DNA of 64,000 nucleotides, taken from UBA3064 sp023258775. GTDB taxonomy: Bacteria; Pseudomonadota; Gammaproteobacteria; Burkholderiales; Burkholderiaceae_E. Below are positions 51,582 through 59,804 of the stretch, one piece after another; within the stretch, counting starts at the first letter, position 1, and each line of letters opens with the position of its first letter. A program made the position numbers and the translations under genes. Under the pieces are notes generated by a model, which saw nothing but the letters and a program-made list of their open reading frames with translations, was not told the DNA's origin and ran no database searches. The stretch spans positions 1-64,000 of the forward strand of contig JBIKXS010000003.1 of NCBI GenBank assembly GCA_044355655.1. The letters are read 5' to 3'.

Positions 51582-52583
51582 ATGAATTTACCAGCAAGGC
51601 ATGTCAATCAGGGCGATGCTGATGCATTGTTAGCCTTGCGTTTGGCTGCCGAACTGGTTTATCGACGCATGTCGCCGACCTTGTTTCGGGCTTGGCCTTT
51701 GCTTGAAGAGGCTACGGGTGTGCACTGCTGGGTTAAACACGAAAACCATAGCCCGGTTGGCGCCTTCAAAATCCGCGGTGGTCTTGTCTACATGGCAAGG
51801 CTTCTTCAACGCGAACCTGAAATTCGTGGCCTGGTATCGGCCACGCGCGGCAATCATGGCCAAAGCCTTGCCTTTGCGGCTGCTCAGCATGGACTGCGCG
51901 CGGTGATTGTGGTGCCACGGGGTAATGCGCTCGAGAAAAATGCGGCGATGCGTTCTTTGGGTGCCGATTTGATCGAATTCGGCAAAGATTTCGATGAGGC
52001 GCGTGAGCATGCCGCGCAGCTTGCTGCCCGCGAAGGTTTGCATTTTGTGGCCTCTTTTCATCCCGACCTGGTTGATGGTGTGGCAAGTTATGCCTTGGAG
52101 ATGTTTGAAGCCAAGCCAGATCTTGATGCGATTTTTGTACCCATTGGTCTGGGTTCTGGGATTTGTGGTGTTATCAAGGCGCGAAACGCGCTAGGCCTCT
52201 CGACCAAGATCTACGGGGTGGTTTCGGAAGGTGCCAATGCCTATGCTCAGTCGTTTCGCGCCGGACGCGTCGTCCAAACCGATGAGGCAATCACCATGGC
52301 CGATGGTATTGCCACGCGTGTCCCGCAAGCCAGCGCGCTTGACATGATGCTGACATCTGTGGCGGATATGGTCGAGGTTAGCGATGCTGAGATTGAAGAG
52401 GCCATACGATTGTATTTACGCGCCACCCACAATTTGGCTGAGGGTGCAGCCGCTGCGCCGCTTGCTGCCTTGCTCAAGCAAGCTGATCGCTTCAAGGGCC
52501 AGTCAGTCGGTCTTGTCTTATGTGGCGGCAATCTTGATACCGCGGTGCTTGCCCGTGTTCTCGCCGATGGTTTAAAGCATTAA
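51582..52583 (+). CDS. PLP-dependent threonine/serine dehydratase
   Basis: A 333-residue fold-type II PLP enzyme. The lysine that binds PLP is in HSPVGAFKIRGG near residue 64, SATRGNHGQSLAFAA is the substrate/phosphate loop, and LGSGICGVIKARN is the PLP-phosphate glycine loop. It probably deaminates threonine or serine. The related hydroxyectoine-pathway dehydratases are alternatives. No regulatory ACT domain is present. It starts ~110 nt after puhE, outside the photosynthesis cluster. A YkuK-family gene follows after 4 nt. Confidence 0.87.
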   Translation: MNLPARHVNQGDADALLALRLAAELVYRRMSPTLFRAWPLLEEATGVHCWVKHENHSPVGAFKIRGGLVYMARLLQREPEIRGLVSATRGNHGQSLAFAAAQHGLRAVIVVPRGNALEKNAAMRSLGADLIEFGKDFDEAREHAAQLAAREGLHFVASFHPDLVDGVASYALEMFEAKPDLDAIFVPIGLGSGICGVIKARNALGLSTKIYGVVSEGANAYAQSFRAGRVVQTDEAITMADGIATRVPQASALDMMLTSVADMVEVSDAEIEEAIRLYLRATHNLAEGAAAAPLAALLKQADRFKGQSVGLVLCGGNLDTAVLARVLADGLKH

Positions 52584-52587
52584 TACG

Positions 52588-53100
52588 ATGCCATCATCTC
52601 TTCAAACGCAATACCGCAGCAGAATCGATCTTGAGCAAGTTAAATGTTTCATCGAGGCACAATCTGCGGAGACAAGAATTTATATCGGTGCTGACTCGCA
52701 TCGACTTGTAATTGGTAACACCTGGTATGCCGATTACACGCTTGCGATTGTGGTTCATATCAATGGGAAAAATGGATGCAAGCTTTTTGGTGAGGTTGTT
52801 CGTGAGCGCGACTATGATCAGAAAAAAGACAAGCCACAGTTTCGGTTGATGAATGAAGTGTACAAAGTGGCCGATTTGTATTTAAAGCTTGCCGATGTAC
52901 TTTCTGATCGCCATGTAGAGGTGCACCTCGATATCAATCCTGATGAAATGCATGGTTCGCACTGTGTGATGCAACAGGCAATCGGATATATCCGCGGTAC
53001 TTGCAATGTAATACCGATGGTCAAACCCAATGCCTTTGCTGCGAGTTATGCTGCAGACAGACTCAAGGAAATCAAGTCAGGCTCGCTCCATTCAGCCTAA
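52588..53100 (+). CDS. YkuK-family (ribonuclease H-like fold) protein
   Basis: A 170-residue protein of the YkuK/DUF458 family. RIYIGADSHRLVIGNTWYADYTLAIVVHINGKNGCKLFGEVVRERDY, then LADVLSDRHVEVHLDINPDEMHGSHCVMQQAIGYIRG. The acidic residues (GADSH, HLDINP) fit an RNase H-like active site, but no activity is established. It starts 5 nt after the dehydratase stop. The last codons (SGSLHSA) form part of the first unit of a 29-bp tandem array that continues past the stop. Confidence 0.85.
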   Translation: MPSSLQTQYRSRIDLEQVKCFIEAQSAETRIYIGADSHRLVIGNTWYADYTLAIVVHINGKNGCKLFGEVVRERDYDQKKDKPQFRLMNEVYKVADLYLKLADVLSDRHVEVHLDINPDEMHGSHCVMQQAIGYIRGTCNVIPMVKPNAFAASYAADRLKEIKSGSLHSA

Positions 53101-53196
53101 GCATCCCAGGATCGCTCCATTGAGCCTAAGCATCCAAGGATCGCTGCACTCAGCTTAAGCATCCCAGGGTCGCTGCATTGAGCCTTAAGCATCCCC
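53083..53196 (+). repeat. 29-bp tandem repeat (4 copies) spanning the ykuK-like stop codon
   Basis: Units start at 53083, 53112, 53141 and 53170, each opening TCGCT(C/G)CA and containing GCCTAAGCATCC. The last is slightly shortened. The first copy contains the stop codon TAA of the YkuK-family gene. Translated onwards the array has no long frame, so it is non-coding. Confidence 0.9.
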
Positions 53197-53231
53197 GCCT
53201 AGACTAAGTTGATTCAATAGAGGAATTCCCC

Positions 53232-53624
53232 GTGATTGCATCCATCGACCATCTCGTTCTCACAACCCAAAATGAAGCGGCTTGTATCAGATTTTATACC
53301 GAACTGCTTGGGATGCGGCTTGATGCTTTTATTGGCGCTGACGGTCGGACCCGCAAGGCTTTTGTTTTTGGCTCACAAAAGATCAACCTGCATGTGAAGG
53401 GTGCCGAGTTTGAGCCTAAGGCGCATTTGCCGGTGCCCGGTTCGGTTGATCTTTGTTTGATTGCCGCTGTGCCGCTTGAAGCGGTAATTCAACGCTTACA
53501 TGCGTATCCGTGGCCGATTCTTGAGGGTCCGGTGAATCGAACGGGTGCATGCGGCCCTATCTTGTCGGTGTATTTGCGAGATCCCGATTTGAATCTGATC
53601 GAAATCTCGCAATACATCAGCTGA
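53232..53624 (+). CDS. VOC-family (glyoxalase/dioxygenase fold) protein
   Basis: A 130-residue single-domain vicinal-oxygen-chelate protein. SIDHLVLTTQNEAACIRFYTELLGMRLDAF gives the first metal-site His. HPVPGSVDLC-like and LIEISQYIS with Glu are the other conserved parts. Similar to the STM3117-type subgroup. It could be a lyase, dioxygenase or resistance protein; substrate unknown. GTG start at 53232 after AGAGGAATT. It is the first gene after the 29-bp repeat array. Confidence 0.82.
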   Translation: MIASIDHLVLTTQNEAACIRFYTELLGMRLDAFIGADGRTRKAFVFGSQKINLHVKGAEFEPKAHLPVPGSVDLCLIAAVPLEAVIQRLHAYPWPILEGPVNRTGACGPILSVYLRDPDLNLIEISQYIS

Positions 53625-53638
53625 GTTTGACAGGACGT

Positions 53639-54517
53639 TCAGCGCATCGACTCGAGCGCGGCAACTCGTTCAGCGATCGGTGGGTGCGATGAAAAAAGCG
53701 CCATCCACGAAGAACCCGAGGCAATACCTGCGCTAGCTAATCCGCCCTGAAGCGCATGTACCTCGATGCCGCCGAGTCGGCGCAGGGCGCTTGCCATCGG
53801 TGCGCTAGATCCCATTAAGCGCGCCGCATCAGCGTCTGCTCTGAATTCGCGCTGTCTTGAGAAGTAGGCAACCACCATGCTCGCCAGAATGCCAAACAAA
53901 ATCTCGCAAACGATGGACGTGATGGTGTAGGCAATACCAGGGCCTTGTTGTTCTTGATCGCCTTTGCGCAAGAACTGATCAACCGCATAGCCAATGACCC
54001 TTGATATAAAAATCACAAAGGTGTTGACAACACCTTGAATCAAGGTCAGGGTAACCATGTCGCCGTTGGCCACATGAGCGACTTCATGAGCAATCACAGC
54101 TTCCGCTTCACGTCGATCCATCATTTGTAGCAATCCGGTTGATACCGCGACCAAGGCATTGGACTTACTCGGTCCGGTTGCAAAAGCATTGGGTTCACCG
54201 TCGTAGATGGCCACTTCGGGCATCGGAATATTGGCTTGATGTGCGAAGCGAGCGACGGTGTTCACCAACCAATGCTCAAGCTCATTTTGTGGACGCTCAA
54301 TCACCCGCGCACCTGTGCTCCACTTGGCAATCGGTTTCGACATCCATAATGAGATAAAAGCCCCACCGAAACCCATCAGGGCTGCGAAGGCCAATAGCGT
54401 GCCGAATTGCAAACCATTGGCAGTGAGGAATCGGTTAACACCGAGCAGGCTGGCTGCAACGCTCAAGACCAGCACCACGGCTAAGTTGGTGGCAATGAAC
54501 AAGACGATGCGTTTCAT
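53639..54517 (-). CDS. htpX: membrane zinc metalloprotease HtpX
   Basis: HtpX is a heat-shock M48-family protease that cleaves damaged inner-membrane proteins. About 292 residues: two N-terminal helices (4-24 and 38-58), the zinc motif HEVAH (144-148), two further helices (~155-205) and the third ligand region FSRQREFRADADAARLMG. The start at 54517 (MKRIVLFIATN), with GAGGAAA upstream, is preferred to 54541. It converges on the VOC gene. Confidence 0.95.
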   Translation of the reverse strand: MKRIVLFIATNLAVVLVLSVAASLLGVNRFLTANGLQFGTLLAFAALMGFGGAFISLWMSKPIAKWSTGARVIERPQNELEHWLVNTVARFAHQANIPMPEVAIYDGEPNAFATGPSKSNALVAVSTGLLQMMDRREAEAVIAHEVAHVANGDMVTLTLIQGVVNTFVIFISRVIGYAVDQFLRKGDQEQQGPGIAYTITSIVCEILFGILASMVVAYFSRQREFRADADAARLMGSSAPMASALRRLGGIEVHALQGGLASAGIASGSSWMALFSSHPPIAERVAALESMR

Positions 54518-54666
54518 GATTTTCCTCTCATCAATCCTCAATACAAAAAAGGCGAAACCCGCCCTAAGCGAAGTTGAGGATAGCGAGCACGGTTTTCAAG
54601 ACCTCTTTAACCCTCGCTGTGCCAAGGGAATGGTGAGCGCTGGGTCGCCAACTCGTTCGCGCTCCA

Positions 54667-54704
54667 GCCAGGAGCTAGGAGCCAGGAGGTGGGAGGTAGG
54701 AGCC
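54667..54704. repeat. GGAG-rich short direct repeats
   Basis: Imperfect ~7-nt units around (G/C)AGGAG(C/G) in the gap between htpX and the flavin monooxygenase gene. This is low-complexity purine-rich DNA. No function seen. The rest of the 54518-54724 gap holds no recognisable gene. Confidence 0.6.
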
Positions 54705-54724
54705 CGGTCTTTGTCTTGTCATGT

Positions 54725-56575
54725 CTAGGTGCCCTCGGTGTAAACGCTAACCGGAAGACCTTCGTAGCGTGCTTTCAGTTGCAAGGCGAGATAAAGCGAA
54801 AAATGCCTTGATTGCATCAAATTACCACCGTGAAACCAGAGCCCTTCCTGGGCGGTCGGCTTCCACATGTTGCGCAACTCGCCTTCCCAGGGGCCCGGGT
54901 CGTAGCGGGTGTCGGAGCCCAAACCCCAGCAGGGGCCAATCTTGCGTGCCACCTCCCGCGAAATCAGGCTCTCAGCCCAGCCATTCATGGGGCCATAGCC
55001 GGTTGCACAAACAATCAAGTTTGCTGGCATATGTTCGCCGTTTGAAAGCACTGCCCCGTGTTCGTCGAGTTCGATGATCTCTGCCGGACTGCGAAGGCCA
55101 ATCTTGCCTTCAATGATCAGTTGCGAGGCACCGACTTCGATGTAATAGCCCGAGCCTCGGCGCATATAAGCGGTGTGAATACCGCTGTCGTCTTCGCCCA
55201 TATGCACCATGAAGCCTGCGCGTTTTAGCCCTTCATACAAATCAGCATCTTCGGCGAGAACCGTCTTGACCATGTCGCGCGAAATGCCAGGCATCAGCCG
55301 GTGGGGCCATGATGCAGCCATTAGATCGGCCTTCTCAGTGCTGATGCCGGCAGCAAGCGCTTCTTCGGAGTAAAGCCGGCCCCAGGCGTGCTTTTGCAGG
55401 CTTTCTGAGCGAATCACAATCGTCGGAGAACGTTGAAGCATCGTGACCTCGGCGCCCTGTTCCCATAAGTCGGCGGCGATATCGTGCGCTGAGTTGTTTG
55501 AACCGAGCACGATGCAGCGTTTGCCCTCCCAGCGCTTCTCGCCAAGGTAGCGACTGGAATGCATCAGGCTCCCTTTAAAACGTTCTTGTCCTTTGAACTG
55601 CGGCATTCGCGGCACGCCTGACATGCCTGTTGCGAGCACGAGATGTTTGGGCCTAAGTGTTTTAGGTCGTCCTTCATGCAAGACCTGTACTTCCCATTCC
55701 TTGCGGCTTTGGCTGAATGTTGCCTTCCGGCATAAGGTATTGCTCCAGTAGGCAAGTTCCATGAGCTTGGCATAGCTCTCAAGCCAATCGCCCATTTTGT
55801 CTTTTGGCGTGAATACCGGCCAATGATCAGGAAAGGGTAAGTAGGGTAGGTGGTCGTACCAAACTGGATCGTGCAAACATAAAGATCGATATCGTTTTCG
55901 CCATGAATCACCTGGGCGCTCATGTTTGTCAACAATAAGGTTCGGCACACCTAGTCTTTGTAATCGCGCACCGAGCGCCATGCCGCCCTGGCCACCACCA
56001 ATGATTAGACAATAGGGCTGATCCTCGTTGCCGATGCGGCTCAACGCCTGTTCGCGTTGCTCGAGCCAGCTGAGTCGACCCTTGATCACACCGTGGCTTG
56101 TGCCACGCTCACGGCTACCGAAGCGTCCGGTCTTTTCTTCAAAACCATGCAGGCTTTGCAAGCTGGTGAACAAGGTCCAGCAAAGCCCTTGCTTGAGTCT
56201 TAAATGACCAACACCCCGACCGATGGCTGTTGAAAAGTTAAACCAACACTCATCAAATTGATCAGGGTGGTGCTTGACCTCGGTAAGTTGAATGTCGCCA
56301 ATGGCGCAACGCTGAGCGCTTGCTTGAACCATCGCCGCAATGGCCGCTTTGCCCTCTAGCGTTTTAATCGTCCAGGTGTAGGCAAGAAAGTCGCGCCAAA
56401 AACATTCATGGTGAAACGTTAAATCAGCCCACTGAGGGCTAGCATAGGGCAACAGTTCAAGCCAAAGGCGGCAATTTTCTTCAGCCTGCGCCAAAGGACT
56501 TTTTACGCTGGTCTGGGTTTTACCCCTTTGAGTTTTGTTCTGGTTGGAATAACTTAAATCGTTAGATGCATTCAT
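54725..56575 (-). CDS. flavin-containing monooxygenase with N-terminal SnoaL-like domain
   Basis: 616 residues. The first ~150 look like an NTF2/SnoaL-like domain (FHHECFWRDFLAYTWTIKTLEGKAAI). The FAD site LIIGGGQGGMALGARLQRLG is near 190, and HERPGDSWRKRYRSLCLHDPVWYDHLPYLPFP is typical of class B/YUCCA-like monooxygenases. An NADPH site lies in CIVLGSNNSAHDIAADLWEQG near 355. It probably oxygenates a small organic substrate. Transcribed on - downstream of the SDR gene with a 23-nt gap. Confidence 0.87.
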   Translation of the reverse strand: MNASNDLSYSNQNKTQRGKTQTSVKSPLAQAEENCRLWLELLPYASPQWADLTFHHECFWRDFLAYTWTIKTLEGKAAIAAMVQASAQRCAIGDIQLTEVKHHPDQFDECWFNFSTAIGRGVGHLRLKQGLCWTLFTSLQSLHGFEEKTGRFGSRERGTSHGVIKGRLSWLEQREQALSRIGNEDQPYCLIIGGGQGGMALGARLQRLGVPNLIVDKHERPGDSWRKRYRSLCLHDPVWYDHLPYLPFPDHWPVFTPKDKMGDWLESYAKLMELAYWSNTLCRKATFSQSRKEWEVQVLHEGRPKTLRPKHLVLATGMSGVPRMPQFKGQERFKGSLMHSSRYLGEKRWEGKRCIVLGSNNSAHDIAADLWEQGAEVTMLQRSPTIVIRSESLQKHAWGRLYSEEALAAGISTEKADLMAASWPHRLMPGISRDMVKTVLAEDADLYEGLKRAGFMVHMGEDDSGIHTAYMRRGSGYYIEVGASQLIIEGKIGLRSPAEIIELDEHGAVLSNGEHMPANLIVCATGYGPMNGWAESLISREVARKIGPCWGLGSDTRYDPGPWEGELRNMWKPTAQEGLWFHGGNLMQSRHFSLYLALQLKARYEGLPVSVYTEGT

Positions 56576-56598
56576 CAGCGCTAGTGCTCGCTTTCAGT

Positions 56599-57387
56599 TT
56601 AAGCGGGACGCTTCAAATCTGGAGCACCAGTGTAAATGCGGTTGTAAGTCGGTGCGATCACAATCTCGTTAAGACACACATGGGGCGGCGCTGTGATCAC
56701 ATAGCGGATCGCATCGCCCACATCCTCGGGCCTGAGCATACGATCCATGTCTTCCTGAGGAGGCGGTTTGGGGCGCGTGCGCAAAATCGGCGTTGCAACT
56801 TCACCAGGACAAATCAAACTTGCTCGAATACCATGAACGCCTTCCTGGTCATTGAGCGATTCCACAAGTGGCGCCAAGCCTTGCTTGCTGGCCCCATAGG
56901 CTGCACCTGTAAAGGTCAAATAGCGCCAACCCGCCCAGGATGACACCACCACAATACTGCCACCGCCCTGTGCACGCATGGCGGGCAGGACGGCACTGAT
57001 ACAAAAAGCAACACCATTAAGATTGATCTGGGTGACTTTGGCAAAGGCTGTAGCGTCGAGCTGAGCCCAGTATCGATTAGGCACATTAGTGCCTGCCGAA
57101 CAAACCAAGGCTTTCGGGCATCCATGTTCATTGATGATGGCTGAGGCGACACGTTCAACTTCGCCTGGATCGGCCACATCGAGGGGCATCGCATGAGCTT
57201 CGATTGATCGCTCTTGAAGTTGTTGCTTTGCCGCTTCAAGCTCGGTCTGGCGTCTGCCACTCACCACCACACGAAAGCCTGCTTGTCCTAAGGCAATGGC
57301 GCTAGCAAGACCAATGCCTGTGGCGCCACCGGTGATCCATGCAAGCGGTTTGGCTTGGCTTGATTGTTGATTAGATATCGTTTGCAT
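56599..57387 (-). CDS. short-chain dehydrogenase/reductase
   Basis: A 262-residue classical SDR. The cofactor motif TGGATGIGLASA is near residue 15, NAG is replaced by SAG in LVCSAGTNVP, and the catalytic Ser-Tyr-Lys is in VSSWAG / GAAYGASKQG. Prefers NAD(P)H; substrate unknown. Its start overlaps the end of the PNPOx-like gene by 17 nt, so the group at 54725-58388 on - is likely an operon. Confidence 0.88.
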   Translation of the reverse strand: MQTISNQQSSQAKPLAWITGGATGIGLASAIALGQAGFRVVVSGRRQTELEAAKQQLQERSIEAHAMPLDVADPGEVERVASAIINEHGCPKALVCSAGTNVPNRYWAQLDATAFAKVTQINLNGVAFCISAVLPAMRAQGGGSIVVVSSWAGWRYLTFTGAAYGASKQGLAPLVESLNDQEGVHGIRASLICPGEVATPILRTRPKPPPQEDMDRMLRPEDVGDAIRYVITAPPHVCLNEIVIAPTYNRIYTGAPDLKRPA

Positions 57388-58018
57388 AGCGTTTTAACAT
57401 ATCCTCTTGGGTTTCAATCACCGTTGTCATACCGGTTTGATCACGAAGCATCTCGCCCATGGTTGGAAAATTTGTTCGATCGATATGAAGTTGTGGATTC
57501 CATAACTGAGATCGCATAAAGGCTTTGGCACAATGCAGGTATGCCTCATGAACCGCCACATCGATCACGCTTCGAGGGCGATGCTTTAAGTGTGCAAAGA
57601 CAGCAAGCGATTCGGGGTCAAGGCTCACAAAGGCCTTGCCATTGACCCGCAAGGTTTCGTCCATGCCGGGGATCATAAACAAGAGACCGATCTGCCCAGT
57701 TTGAATAATATTGCTCAAGCTGTCCAGGCGCTGGTTGCCAGGCGCATCGGGAATCAAAAGTCTGCGCTCATGCTGGCAGCGAACAAATCCTGCCTCGCCA
57801 CCTCGGGGGCTTGCGTCAACCCTGCCATCAGCGCCAAAGCTTGCCAGTACTAAAAAGGGCGAGGACTCAATAAATCGCTTGCAATGTGAATCGAGATGAT
57901 CCAGTTGTTTGCGCAGTGCGCGCTCCGAGGCAGCCGGGTAGTAAAGCCGTAAATCCGCTTCGCCCGTTAAACGCAATAGGGGTTTTGAGGCTGATTCGCT
58001 TTTTATCTCATGCGACAT
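57371..58018 (-). CDS. pyridoxamine 5'-phosphate oxidase-like flavin protein
   Basis: About 215 residues with a split-barrel FMN-binding fold. SPFLVLASFGADGRVDASPRGGEAGFV is the classical PNPOx-like strand pair, followed by LLIPDAPGNQRLDSLSNIIQTGQIGLLFMIPGMDETLRVNGKA. It resembles the MSMEG_1061/YddH-like subgroup, whose substrate is unknown. The start at 58018 is preferred (MSHEIKSES) over 58105. It overlaps the RidA gene by 11 nt. Confidence 0.82.
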   Translation of the reverse strand: MSHEIKSESASKPLLRLTGEADLRLYYPAASERALRKQLDHLDSHCKRFIESSPFLVLASFGADGRVDASPRGGEAGFVRCQHERRLLIPDAPGNQRLDSLSNIIQTGQIGLLFMIPGMDETLRVNGKAFVSLDPESLAVFAHLKHRPRSVIDVAVHEAYLHCAKAFMRSQLWNPQLHIDRTNFPTMGEMLRDQTGMTTVIETQEDMLKRYANDI

Positions 58019-58388
58019 AGGCAATCGCTTCAATTTCAACGCGCAAGCGCGGATCAACCAGTGCCCTGACTTCGACCAGTGTCGAGGCCGGCCGGTGTTC
58101 GCCAAAATAAGCCTGACGCAAGGGGTTTATCAGGCCACGCTCACTGATATCGGTCATAAAAAGGGTGACTTTGACCACGTTTGCAGCCGAAGCGCCCGCA
58201 TGACGCAGGCAACGATCAAGGCTTTGTAAGGCAAGTTCAAATTGACTGAAGGTATCGGCTGGAATGTGTCCGTCGACCCCGATACCCACGGCGCCGGACA
58301 CATAAACATGGTTGTCTGCGCGCACCACATGACAGTAATGAGAAAAAGGTTCGGGCTCTCCAGGCACCATCATGCGTTGGATGCTCAT
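58008..58388 (-). CDS. RidA/YjgF-family protein
   Basis: A 126-residue RidA-like protein, possibly an enamine/imine deaminase. Recognised by HVYVSGAVGIGVDGHIPADTFSQFELALQSLDRCLRHAGAS, VVKVTLFMTDI and the ending RPASTLVEVRALVDPRLRVEIEAIAYV. The usual catalytic arginine may correspond to an Arg near residue 105; not certain. The start ATG at 58388 is family-like. The frame runs on to 58571 but this would overlap the divergent crotonase gene. Confidence 0.86.
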   Translation of the reverse strand: MSIQRMMVPGEPEPFSHYCHVVRADNHVYVSGAVGIGVDGHIPADTFSQFELALQSLDRCLRHAGASAANVVKVTLFMTDISERGLINPLRQAYFGEHRPASTLVEVRALVDPRLRVEIEAIAYVA

Positions 58389-58509
58389 TAGGGTTCTCCG
58401 CTGGCGTTGATCTGACAAGAAGGCTTGAGGTTGGTAGGTCGAGAAGGCTTCATCTTGAGGCATTGTTTGCCACAATAGGAGGGGATGCAAGCTTGGGAGG
58501 GCAAAAATC

Positions 58510-59346
58510 ATGCGCAGTGAAATGGATACAGGGCATTTAGTGGGTGCAGGCGATCGGGTGAAGATCAGCATCGAGGACGGTGTTGCCGATGTAGTGATGA
58601 TTCGTGGCGAAAAAATGAACGCGCTCGATCAGGCGATGTTTGATGCCCTGATTGAGGCCGGTGAGCATTTATGCCAGGTTTCAGATCTGAGGGCTGTGGT
58701 GCTTTCAGGAGAAGGCAAGGCCTTTTGTGCAGGTCTCGATATGGGGCGTTTTCAAGGCATGGCCTCGGCACAAGGGCAGTCACATGAACTTCGTTTGATG
58801 CCACGCGTGTATGGCCATGCCAATGCGCCCCAGCACGCAGTTTTGGTGTGGCGAAAGATTCCGGTGCCGGTTATCGCAGCGGTCCATGGGGTTGCGCTTG
58901 GCGGCGGGTTTCAGTTGATGCTTGGTGCCGATATGCGTTTTGTCGAAGCACAGACCAAGCTTTCAATTATGGAAATTAAGTGGGGTCTTGTGCCCGACAT
59001 GGGCGGCGTGGCTTTGATGCGGCGATTAATGCGTAGCGATCAGATTCGGGAATTGACTTATAGCGGCAGGATTTTTTCTGGACAAGAGGCCCATGAACTG
59101 GGGCTGGCAACCAGGCTTTGTGATGATCCACGAAGCGAGGCACTCGCAATGGCTCATGAGATGGCGCTGCGAAGTCCCGATGCAATCAGGGCGGCCAAGC
59201 GGCTTTATGCACTTGCCGATGACGGAGCTAGCGAAGCCGAGTTGCTCTTAGCTGAGTCCCGCGAGCAGGCGGCATTGCTTGGCGCTCCTAATCAGGTTGA
59301 GTCGGTGCGTGCGAATCTTGAAAAGCGCAAGCCGGTTTGGCGTTGA
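58510..59346 (+). CDS. enoyl-CoA hydratase/isomerase (crotonase) family protein
   Basis: A 278-residue crotonase-fold enzyme. The oxyanion holes are in KAFCAGLDMGRF near residue 78 and HGVALGGGFQLMLGADMRF near 124. SIMEIKWGLVPDMGGVALMRRL supplies the active-site acid region (Glu/Asp). Could be a hydratase or isomerase. Divergent from the RidA gene. The downstream cupin gene overlaps its stop (TGATG). Confidence 0.87.
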   Translation: MRSEMDTGHLVGAGDRVKISIEDGVADVVMIRGEKMNALDQAMFDALIEAGEHLCQVSDLRAVVLSGEGKAFCAGLDMGRFQGMASAQGQSHELRLMPRVYGHANAPQHAVLVWRKIPVPVIAAVHGVALGGGFQLMLGADMRFVEAQTKLSIMEIKWGLVPDMGGVALMRRLMRSDQIRELTYSGRIFSGQEAHELGLATRLCDDPRSEALAMAHEMALRSPDAIRAAKRLYALADDGASEAELLLAESREQAALLGAPNQVESVRANLEKRKPVWR

Positions 59347-59723
59347 TGATGAAACAAGTCATGCTTTTGACCACTGAAGATGGCCGAGCGGCTTTTCACG
59401 AGCATCTTGAAAACCTTGAGGGCGGCAGCCCCGTAGTAAGGCTCAGCGATCTTTATTCAAGCGGCGGCTTTCAGTTTCGGGAAAGCCCCGTAGGCTATGA
59501 AAGCGCCTTTCACTGTACTGAGCAACCGCAGTGGATTGTGATTCTGAAAGGCTGCATGGAAATTATCTTGCAAGACGGCAGTACGCGTCAGTTCATGCAT
59601 GGCGATTATTTTTTCTGTGCCGATGTGCTGCCCGCAGGGGCGACCTTTGACCCGAAGATCCACGGCCACCGATCGCGTCAATGTGGCGATGAAGTCTTGC
59701 AAACGATGTTTATCAAAGCCTGA
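59346..59723 (+). CDS. small cupin-domain protein
   Basis: About 125 residues, single cupin barrel. FHCTEQPQWIVILKGCMEIILQDGSTRQFMHGDYFFCADVLPAGATFDPKIHGHRSRQCG holds both cupin motifs, with the His of FHC and of HGHRS as possible metal ligands. It overlaps the crotonase stop by 1 nt (TGATG). The final codons and the stop lie in the first unit of a 21-bp tandem repeat. Function unknown. Confidence 0.72.
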   Translation: MMKQVMLLTTEDGRAAFHEHLENLEGGSPVVRLSDLYSSGGFQFRESPVGYESAFHCTEQPQWIVILKGCMEIILQDGSTRQFMHGDYFFCADVLPAGATFDPKIHGHRSRQCGDEVLQTMFIKA

Positions 59724-59779
59724 GACAAGCCAATCAGAGCCTAGGGCAAGCCAATCAGAGCCTAGGGCAAGCTAATCAG
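59717..59779 (+). repeat. 21-bp tandem repeat (3 copies) at the cupin gene stop codon
   Basis: Units start at 59717, 59738 and 59759. They open AGCCT and contain GGCAAGC(C/T)AATCAG (ACAAGCCAATCAG in the first). The first unit includes the stop codon TGA of the cupin gene; a degenerate fourth start (CGCCTAAG) follows. Non-coding downstream of the stop. It also separates the convergent nnrU-like gene. Confidence 0.88.
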
Positions 59780-59804
59780 CGCCTAAGAAACTTCATTGGG
59801 GCTT

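Noticed and set aside
53083..53196. CRISPR-like array
   Set aside because: Direct 29-bp units adjoin without unique spacers, and no cas genes are near; it is a simple tandem repeat.
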